Shown one piece after another: positions 5,779-10,628 of a DNA stretch of 10,628 bases; position 1 is the stretch's first letter, and the number at the start of each line of letters is the position of its first letter. The stretch comes from DATKEH01 sp035546355 (GTDB taxonomy: Bacteria; Acidobacteriota; Thermoanaerobaculia; Multivoradales; JAIOJS01), in assembly GCA_035546355.1 (NCBI GenBank), contig DATKEH010000355.1:1-10628 (forward strand), given 5' to 3'. Below the pieces are notes generated by a model. That model searched no databases. It worked only from the letters and a program-made list of their open reading frames with translations, and was not told the DNA's origin. Position numbers and translations under genes: made by a program.

Positions 5779-7458
5779 TCAGGCGACTCGCAGATAGCGG
5801 TAGGCGCGGCGGGCGGCAGCCGCGGGACGCTCGACCGCCACCACGTCGACGTCCTGGGGGAGGTGGTCGAGGTGGCGCCGGCAGTTGGCAGGGTGCAGCA
5901 CCTGGGTGACGGCGCCGAGGCCGTCGTCGATTGCCGCCAGCAGGTCGGCGGGGCGGACGCCGGCGGCGCCGGTCTCCACCTCGCGGGCGCAGGCCCGCTC
6001 GATCGCCGCCTGCGCCACCCGCGCCAGCAACGCGCCGCTCACCAGGTGGCGCGGCAACACCTCGAGGCGGCGCCCGTCGCGCAGCGCGAGGGTGGCGAGC
6101 GGTGGCGCCGCCGGCGCGTACAGCGCTCCAACCGCCGCCGACAGCCCCTCCTCGCGGGCCTCGGCGGCGCTGGCCGCGCCGTCAGCGGCATAGGGGATGG
6201 CGGGCGGCAGATGGCAGGCGAGGACGGCCCGCGCCGCCTCCATCCCCGGGCGCGGGATCTCCAGCACCAGGTCCCCCAGCCTCCCCGGCCGCAGCAGTGC
6301 GGGGTCCATGGCGGCCAGCCGGTTGGTGGCCCCCACCACCAGCACGTTGCCCCGCCCGTCGAAGCCGTCGAGCTCGGCCAGGAACGCCTCGAGCACCCGG
6401 TCGTCCACCCGCTGCAGGGAGCTACCGCGGCTGGCGCCCACCGCGTCGACCTCGTCGAAGAACAGCACCACCGGCACCTCGGGCTCGGCGCTCCCCGCCT
6501 CTCGCGCCAGGCGGAACAGCTCTCGGTAGTTGGCCTCGCTCTGCGCGTACCACATGCTGTGCAGCCCGCCCGGCTTGATGGCCAGGAAACGGGCCCGGCC
6601 CCCCGCCGTCACCGAGGCGAGCCAGTTGGCCAGCGCCCGGGCGAGCAGCGTCTTGCCGGTGCCCGGCGGACCGCTCAGCAGCACCCCGGCGGGACGCCGC
6701 AGGCCATAGCGCCCGACTACCGCGCCGTGCTCGAGGTGCAGCCGGAGGGACCGCTGCAGGGTAGCGATCTGGCGGTCTAGGCCGCCGACGTCGGCGAAGG
6801 TCTCGGCGGGGGTGCTCTCGAGCCGCAGGCTGTCGTGGCCGAGGCCTTCCAGGCGCTCCAGGGCGAGCCACAGCTGGCGGTCCAACCGCACCCGGTCGCC
6901 GCGGCGCAGCGGCGTGGCGGCCAGGGCCGGGGAGGCGTCGGCCAGCACCTCCTCGTCGCGGCAGCTCAGCACCAGACGGCCGTCGGCGGTGCGCCGCTCG
7001 AACCGCGCCGTCTCGCCGCCCCCCTGCCAGCCGTAGGGAGAGCGGGCGGCGATCAGGTTGCGCTCGGGGCCGAGCAGCACCGCGTCGCCGCAGACGAGCC
7101 GGTCGCCGGAAACCTTCGGGCCGAGGGCAACGACGCGCCGGCCGCCCCCGGGCAGGCCGACCAGGGCGGTGGCGCCGTCCCCCTCGCCATGGGTGGCCAC
7201 CACCGCCGCGAGGTAGAGCGGCGGCCGGGTCAGGGTATCCAGCAGCTCCTTGACCTGGCGCTGCTGGTCGATCGCCGCCTCCAGGCCCTGCCGCAGCCGC
7301 ACGAGGGCCGTCACCAGCTCGCGGTCCAGGTCCGTGCCGGCCTCCGGGGACAGCCCGCGCAGCTGTCCCATCAGCGCCAGCTTCTCGTCCAGGTTCGGCC
7401 CGTCCGTGCCGTCGGCGGCCAGCCGGTCCACCGCCCGCGACATGGCTTCACGCGACAT
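5779..7458 (-). CDS. arc: ARC/Mpa-type proteasomal AAA ATPase homologue
   Basis: A 559-residue ring ATPase. Residues 20-75 form a short helical/coiled-coil region (DEKLALMGQLRGL to IDQQRQVKELLDTL), the segment that in Mpa binds Pup. Residues of roughly 80-205 have the beta-rich pattern of the double OB region. The AAA module follows: FADVGGLDRQI, Walker A GPPGTGKT (263-270), a pore-loop region with Trp303-Tyr304 (GLHSMWYAQSE), Walker B VVLFFDEVDAV (Asp335-Glu336), sensor VVGATNR, and the arginine-finger block LLRPGRLGD. All ATPase residues look intact. Mpa/ARC unfolds pupylated proteins into the 20S core through a C-terminal GQYL tail; this protein ends RAYRYLRVA, so that tail is absent or altered. 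AGGAGG at 7465-7470, 6 bases upstream, fixes the ATG, which overlaps the JAB gene by 11 bases. The Dop-like gene follows 12 bases downstream. Confidence 0.92.
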   Translation of the reverse strand: MSREAMSRAVDRLAADGTDGPNLDEKLALMGQLRGLSPEAGTDLDRELVTALVRLRQGLEAAIDQQRQVKELLDTLTRPPLYLAAVVATHGEGDGATALVGLPGGGRRVVALGPKVSGDRLVCGDAVLLGPERNLIAARSPYGWQGGGETARFERRTADGRLVLSCRDEEVLADASPALAATPLRRGDRVRLDRQLWLALERLEGLGHDSLRLESTPAETFADVGGLDRQIATLQRSLRLHLEHGAVVGRYGLRRPAGVLLSGPPGTGKTLLARALANWLASVTAGGRARFLAIKPGGLHSMWYAQSEANYRELFRLAREAGSAEPEVPVVLFFDEVDAVGASRGSSLQRVDDRVLEAFLAELDGFDGRGNVLVVGATNRLAAMDPALLRPGRLGDLVLEIPRPGMEAARAVLACHLPPAIPYAADGAASAAEAREEGLSAAVGALYAPAAPPLATLALRDGRRLEVLPRHLVSGALLARVAQAAIERACAREVETGAAGVRPADLLAAIDDGLGAVTQVLHPANCRRHLDHLPQDVDVVAVERPAAAARRAYRYLRVA

Positions 7459-8500
7459 GCGAGGCCTCCTGGGCCCGCGCCCCCGCCGGCCGCAGCCGGT
7501 CGAATCCCCGCGGCTCGACCTGGCCGCGGCGCCAGCCGAACAGCCGCAGGCGCGGCCCGCCGTCGGTGAGGGTCACCAGCAGGGCGACGCTCCAAGCGCG
7601 CGGGAACACCACCCGGTGCAGAGCGCGGTCCTGGGCGCTGAGGAAGCCCGCGGCGGCCAGGGCGGTCACCGCAGTCCTGTGCCCTCCCTCCTCGCCCTCG
7701 CCGCGGTACCAGTCCGCCAGCGGGTGGGAGTGCCACCAGCCGAGCAGGATCTCGCCGCCCATTCGCCGCTCCAGGGCGGCGCTCACCTCGGTCCACGCCT
7801 CGGCGGTGAAGGTGAGCCGGGCGGTGTCCGCCACCGCCCGCGTGGCAGGCAGCTGCGCGGTCACCTCCAGGTACAGCTCATCGCTCCCCTGGTCGCGCCG
7901 CAGGTGCCCGAGCAGCGCCCCGCCGGTCTCGTGGGGCGCGGCGGCCGCCGCCAGCTTGGCGGCCTCGGCGAGCACCTCCTCGGCGATCAGGCAGCGGACG
8001 TCATCGCCCTCCGCCGCCGGCTCGTCCGCGGGCGTCGCCCGCTCCGCCAGGGCGGCCTGCGAGCCGGGCAGCAGCGGCACCTCTGGCGACGCGGTCTCGA
8101 CGGCGAAGGAGGAGGCCATGGGGAGCTCGCGCTCCCCCTCTGCGACTACCGCGAAGACGGAGTAGCCGTCGCCGGCCGAGAGCTGCCCGGCCTCGCGCAG
8201 GGCCGCCACGGCGGCGACGGCCGGGTCGCGCAGGTAGCTCGCCGGCAGCTCGACGGTGAGAGCAGGCCGACCGGGGAGGGTGAGCCGCAAACGGAAGGCC
8301 GCCGCGTAGGGACGGCCGATCTCGCCGTGCCAACGCGGGGCGATGACCACCCGCCCCGCCTCCTCGCCGGGGCGCAGCCAGCCGCGCCGCACCGCCAGGA
8401 AGCGGACCCACTCCCGGGCCGGCTCCCAGTCGATGGACGCGGCGACCCGCGCCACCAGCTCGCCGCCGTCGCGGTGCACGGCGAGGAGGAAGCGCCTCAC
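7448..8500 (-). CDS. JAB/JAMM metalloprotease with unknown N-terminal domain
   Basis: A 350-residue protein with a C-terminal JAB (JAMM/MPN+) zinc peptidase domain, about 170-325. The metal/catalytic set is visible: Glu191 in HETGGALLGH, His257 and His259 in GWWHSHPLADW, and Ser288-Asp291 in FLSAQDRALHRVVFP. The distance from HxH to SxxD is about 29 residues against 7 in the textbook motif, so there is an insertion (WYRGEGEEGG onward). JAB proteins in bacterial Ubl operons remove extensions after the Gly-Gly and cleave Ubl conjugates. Residues 1-165 form a separate beta-rich region that I do not recognise. The GTG start overlaps the stop of the ubiquitin-like gene (GTGA); no strong ribosome site precedes it, so translation probably relies on coupling to that gene, its likely substrate. 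No signal peptide or membrane segment is visible. Confidence 0.92.
   Translation of the reverse strand: MRRFLLAVHRDGGELVARVAASIDWEPAREWVRFLAVRRGWLRPGEEAGRVVIAPRWHGEIGRPYAAAFRLRLTLPGRPALTVELPASYLRDPAVAAVAALREAGQLSAGDGYSVFAVVAEGERELPMASSFAVETASPEVPLLPGSQAALAERATPADEPAAEGDDVRCLIAEEVLAEAAKLAAAAAPHETGGALLGHLRRDQGSDELYLEVTAQLPATRAVADTARLTFTAEAWTEVSAALERRMGGEILLGWWHSHPLADWYRGEGEEGGHRTAVTALAAAGFLSAQDRALHRVVFPRAWSVALLVTLTDGGPRLRLFGWRRGQVEPRGFDRLRPAGARAQEASHVA
7465..7470 (-). promoter_or_regulatory. Ribosome binding site of the ARC ATPase gene
   Basis: AGGAGG lies 6 bases before the ATG at 7458, inside the end of the JAB gene. It decides for this start over the second in-frame ATG at 7443. Confidence 0.75.
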
Positions 8501-8793
8501 GCGCCCGGCCCGCCGGCGTCGATGTTGGGCTGCAGCACCAGCCGGTCGCCGGCCTGCAGCGCCTCACCCACCACCTCGGTGGCGTGCAGGTGCCGCCCCT
8601 CGCGCTCCAGCCGCGCGTGGTAGGTCACCGGCCGACCGGTGGGGTCGTTCTCGGGCAGGCTCATGTGGGCCAGCAGGCCGTGGACGAGCTCGCCCACGGT
8701 GGCCTCCGGGGGCGCCGCGGGGACGCGGCAGAGCTTCTGCCCCGACACGTCGCCGACCTCGAGGTCGATGGGGGTCCTGGTGGTCTCGATCAT
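8497..8793 (-). CDS. Ubiquitin-like beta-grasp protein with diglycine tail
   Basis: A 98-residue protein with the size and layout of a ubiquitin-like modifier. A first hairpin (IDLEVGDVSGQKLCRVP) is followed by the TVGELVHGLLAHM helix, a further strand pair (VTYHARLEREGRHL), and a final strand LVLQPNIDAGG. The end is Asp-Ala-Gly94-Gly95 followed by Pro-Gly-Ala, so removing three residues would expose a diglycine suitable for E1 adenylation. The adjacent JAB gene, whose start overlaps this stop, is the obvious processing enzyme. E2-like and E1-like genes lie upstream in the operon. Bacterial Ubl/E1/E2/JAB operons are a known class, and some (Bil/Bub-type) act in phage defence. The ATG has the best ribosome site in the operon (AAAGGAGG, 8802-8809), suggesting high expression, as expected of a consumed modifier. 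There are few lysines (only Lys20), so chain formation would be limited. Confidence 0.85.
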   Translation of the reverse strand: MIETTRTPIDLEVGDVSGQKLCRVPAAPPEATVGELVHGLLAHMSLPENDPTGRPVTYHARLEREGRHLHATEVVGEALQAGDRLVLQPNIDAGGPGA

Positions 8794-8801
8794 TCTGGAT
8801 G

Positions 8802-8809
8802 CCTCCTTT
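8802..8809 (-). promoter_or_regulatory. Strong ribosome binding site of the Ubl gene
   Basis: AAAGGAGG lies 8 bases before the Ubl ATG and begins at the last base of the preceding stop codon. It is the closest match to the anti-Shine-Dalgarno consensus in the operon, and it marks the Ubl as independently and probably strongly translated. Confidence 0.8.
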
Positions 8810-9678
8810 CAGGCGCGTGGCGCGCCGTTGCCCGCAGCCTGGCGCCGCCGGGGTGGCGGCGCCGGTGCGGAATCCGCGTTCGCCGGGCCGGGGCGGGCGG
8901 CGAGATAGGCGCGCGCCAGCCCGTCGTCGGCCAGGGCCCGGGTCTCCCGGCCGAGCACCGCCACCGCGGCGCCCAGGGCCTCGGCGGCCTCGGCCAGGCA
9001 GGCCGCCGCAGGGTCGCTGCGGAGCGGCCACTCGGCGACGGCTTCGGCGCCCGCGGCGCCGAAGCAGAGCGCCGTGCGGACCCCGAGCAGCAGGTCGGCG
9101 CCGCGCAGCAGCAGCAGGGCGAGGGCGGCGCGGCTGGGCGCAGCCGGCGCGCCGAGCGGCGCCAGGGTGAGCCGCGCCAGCGTGCCGCTAGCGGTGGCCA
9201 TCACCCGCGCCGGCCAGCGCTGCCCACGGACCTCGATAGAGAAGCTCGGACCGGGCGCGGCTGCTGGCCCGCTCTCGCCCCGCTCCGGCGGCTCCGCCGC
9301 GCCGACGAGGTCCGTGCTCATGCCGGCGCACAGGGCGGCGCAAGCGGAGGCCACCGTGTCGCCCAGCGGGCGATCGCCGTCCAGGGGGAGCTCGCCGCGC
9401 AGGTGGACGTGCGCCGCTCCCGGCGGCAGCGCCGCCTTGACGCCGCCCGGCAGCGCCGCCAGCCGGCCCATCAGCTCCCAGCCGGGCGGCCAGTCCGGGC
9501 GCGGCGCCGCCAGCACCAGCCAGTCGCCCTCCAGCGCGGCGGTGGCCGGGAACGGCTTGCCATTGGCGAGCACCAGGCGCCACGAGGCGGGTCCCCGGCG
9601 CAGGACCGCCCTGCCGCAGCTCGCCAGGGCTCGCTGCACGAGGTCGGCGCGGGACGACTCGGCGCGGAGCGCGCTCAC
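8809..9678 (-). CDS. Unrecognised two-domain protein between E2 and Ubl genes
   Basis: A 289-residue protein I do not recognise. The GTG start overlaps the E2 stop (GTGA) and follows a G-rich stretch. It appears to contain two similar halves: the first runs from SWRLVLANGKPF to HLRGELPLDGDRPLGDTVASACAAL, the second from SIEVRGQRWPARVM to AVAEWPLRSDPAAACLAEAAEALGAA. Each has alternating hydrophobic strands followed by an L-P-L-(acidic) turn and an Ala-rich helix. This pattern recalls YbjN or type III secretion chaperone-like folds, but that is only a shape impression. The linker (about 124-146) and the last 30 residues are Pro/Ala/Gly-rich and likely disordered. There are no obvious catalytic motifs, cysteine pairs for zinc, or membrane helices. 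Its place between E2 and Ubl suggests an adaptor, substrate receptor or E3-like role, which is inference. A longer in-frame opening reaching 10233 is a shadow of the E2 gene. Confidence 0.72.
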   Translation of the reverse strand: MSALRAESSRADLVQRALASCGRAVLRRGPASWRLVLANGKPFPATAALEGDWLVLAAPRPDWPPGWELMGRLAALPGGVKAALPPGAAHVHLRGELPLDGDRPLGDTVASACAALCAGMSTDLVGAAEPPERGESGPAAAPGPSFSIEVRGQRWPARVMATASGTLARLTLAPLGAPAAPSRAALALLLLRGADLLLGVRTALCFGAAGAEAVAEWPLRSDPAAACLAEAAEALGAAVAVLGRETRALADDGLARAYLAARPGPANADSAPAPPPRRRQAAGNGAPRA

Positions 9679-10226
9679 GCCGCACCCCCCGCGGACGTCT
9701 CGACGCGCAGCTCGAGCCGCCGGCGCTTGAGCGGCCGGCCGTCCACCGGCCACCGCTGCCGGTGCTGCCGCGCCCAGGCGCAGGCCGCGGCGTTGAGGGC
9801 GTCGTCCTCGCGCATGGTGACCTTGCGCCAGGTGACGATCTCGAAGCACTGGTAGAGCAGGTCGACCAGCGGCGTGCCGGGCACCAGCCGGCCGATGCAG
9901 AGCAGCGGCAGCTGGGCGCTGACGTTGGGGTGGAACACATCCCGCGGCCCCAGCCAGGTGAGGACCTGGAACGGGTCGGCGCGGCGCAGGTAGTCGAGGG
10001 GGAACCAGATGCCGACCTCGAAGCCCTCGGCCACCGCCACCTCGCCGCCCGCGGGGCGGACCAGGCCGCGGCAGCGGAAGCGCGCCAGGTAGCGGTCGGG
10101 AGCCTGCGCGTCGCCTATAGGCACGAGCTCGAGCAGGTCGCTGGACCGCGCCAGCGCCTCCCCCTCCCGGCGCTGGCGGCGCAGGAAGCCCGCGAACACC
10201 GGGTCGCGCTCCGGGCCGGCGCTCAC
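9675..10226 (-). CDS. E2-like ubiquitin-conjugating enzyme
   Basis: A 183-residue UBC-fold protein. Residues 70-101 follow the E2 pattern: a strand (FEVGIWFPLDYL), the PF-x-V stretch (DPFQVLTWL), then the FHPNV motif with His99-Pro100-Asn101. Cys110 in LLCIGRL lies nine residues after the Asn, where E2s place the thioester cysteine, and is followed by a W-containing helix region (LVDLLYQCFEIVTW) and DDALNAAACAWARQH, equivalent to the D-x-LN-x-AA end of E2s. E2s accept Ubl from E1 on this cysteine and pass it to a lysine. The start is the GTG overlapping the E1-like stop (GTGA), with GGAGG at 10233-10237, 6 bases upstream. The basic tail (LKRRRLELRVE) is unassigned. This is the clearest ubiquitin-pathway enzyme in the window besides the JAB protein. 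Confidence 0.9.
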   Translation of the reverse strand: MSAGPERDPVFAGFLRRQRREGEALARSSDLLELVPIGDAQAPDRYLARFRCRGLVRPAGGEVAVAEGFEVGIWFPLDYLRRADPFQVLTWLGPRDVFHPNVSAQLPLLCIGRLVPGTPLVDLLYQCFEIVTWRKVTMREDDALNAAACAWARQHRQRWPVDGRPLKRRRLELRVETSAGGAA

Positions 10227-10628
10227 GCGGCACCTCCGGCCAGCTCCAGCCAGGCCGCCCCGCCGTACGCCCACACCCCGGCCACGTCCCCAGCGCGCAC
10301 GCCCAGCGAGGCCAGCGAGCGCCGGCGGCAGGCGGAGAGCTCCGCAGGCGACAGCCCCTCGCGCAGGCCGAAGCCCGGGGGTCGCCGGAGGCCGCCGCAG
10401 CGGCGGCACCGCGCTCCCGGCGGCGGCGCCAGCCGCAGCCCCGCCGCCCCCGCGCCGCAGGAGCCGCAGCGGCCGTCGGAGGTGAAGGCGCGGCCGAGGA
10501 CGGAAAGACCCTCGGCCGGGGCGCCGAGACGCCGCGCCCCGAGGTCGAGCAGCGCCGCCACGCTCAGCTCCCCCGGCGCGGCGGCGAGCCGCTCGATGCC
10601 GCGCGGCGCGTGCGGCCGCAGCCGGCAC
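10223..10628 (-). CDS. Probable ThiF/E1-like protein, C-terminal part with zinc ribbon
   Basis: The last 134 residues of a protein whose N-terminal part lies off the right edge; the frame is open to the window end. Two cysteine pairs, CGSCG and CRRCGG, about 18 residues apart, form a zinc-ribbon-like site. The C-terminus (RRRSLASLGVRAGDVAGVWAYGGAAWLEL) resembles the tail seen in ThiF-family proteins of bacterial Ubl operons, where a conserved segment of the type LG-PPGDI is followed by two short strands. The adenylating core with its nucleotide-binding GxGxxG and active cysteine is not in view, so the E1 call rests on this tail and on the E2, Ubl and JAB genes directly downstream. The stop overlaps the E2 start by 4 bases. 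It could instead be another zinc-binding operon member. Confidence 0.6.
   Translation of the reverse strand, partial: CRLRPHAPRGIERLAAAPGELSVAALLDLGARRLGAPAEGLSVLGRAFTSDGRCGSCGAGAAGLRLAPPPGARCRRCGGLRRPPGFGLREGLSPAELSACRRRSLASLGVRAGDVAGVWAYGGAAWLELAGGAA
10233..10237 (-). promoter_or_regulatory. Ribosome binding site of the E2 gene
   Basis: GGAGG lies 6 bases before the GTG at 10226, within the end of the E1-like gene. It confirms the GTGA-overlap start and a 183-residue E2 in place of the much longer open frame. Confidence 0.65.

Noticed and set aside
4540..6780. A 746-codon open frame on the plus strand
   Set aside because: It is antisense to the Dop-like and ARC genes, which have strong family motifs; its translation is Gln/Gly/Ala-rich with no motif.
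8809..10233. Long reading of the orphan gene as a 474-residue protein covering the E2 region
   Set aside because: The upstream part is an Arg/Pro-rich shadow of the E2 frame; the GTG at 9678 overlapping the E2 stop gives a natural 289-residue start.
1..10628. CRISPR array, tRNA, insertion sequence or 20S proteasome genes
   Set aside because: No direct repeats with regular spacing, tRNA-like cloverleaf, transposase motif or proteasome N-terminal Thr motif was seen in any frame read.

Overview
The window is very GC-rich (well above 70% by eye), gene-dense, and holds one long minus-strand operon with frequent GTG starts and stop/start overlaps (GTGA or ATGA). No rRNA, tRNA or other taxonomic marker is present, so I do not name a genus. 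A Pup-like protein and Pup-ligase-family genes in a very high-GC genome fit an actinobacterium or one of the non-actinobacterial lineages known to carry Pup-type systems, such as Planctomycetota, Nitrospirota, Verrucomicrobiota or Myxococcota-like groups.

Layout. At the left edge (2-481, plus strand) is the C-terminal end of a Rad3/XPD/DinG-type helicase. It converges on the tail of the minus-strand cluster, where a truncated TIR-domain remnant (468-803) lies. All remaining genes run on the minus strand, listed here in transcription order from right to left: the C-terminal end of a probable ThiF/E1-like protein with a zinc ribbon (10223 to the window edge); an E2-like ubiquitin-conjugating enzyme (9675-10226); an unrecognised two-domain protein (8809-9678); a ubiquitin-like protein with a GG-PGA tail (8497-8793); a JAB/JAMM peptidase (7448-8500); an ARC/Mpa-type AAA ATPase (5779-7458); a divergent Dop-like protein (4105-5766); a 63-residue Pup-like protein ending Gly-Gly-Glu (3910-4101); a PafA-like Pup ligase (2430-3905); a degenerate ClpA/ClpC D1-like ATPase (1276-2427); and a dual-specificity/tyrosine phosphatase (797-1279).

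The main result is that two unrelated protein-tagging machineries are encoded in one apparent transcription unit: a eukaryote-like Ubl/E1/E2/JAB set and a pupylation set (Pup, PafA, Dop, ARC). In the model I infer, JAB trims the Ubl to its diglycine, E1 and E2 charge and transfer it, PafA attaches Pup through its terminal Glu, the Dop-like protein removes or regulates Pup, and the ARC ATPase (perhaps with the Clp-like protein) handles tagged substrates. No 20S proteasome subunit gene is in the window, and the ATPase does not end in the proteasome-docking GQYL tail, so the outcome may be remodelling rather than proteasomal degradation. The phosphatase, the orphan 289-residue protein and the degenerate Clp-like ATPase have no established place in either pathway and are candidate new components. 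The operon's promoter and the rest of the E1 gene lie beyond the right edge.
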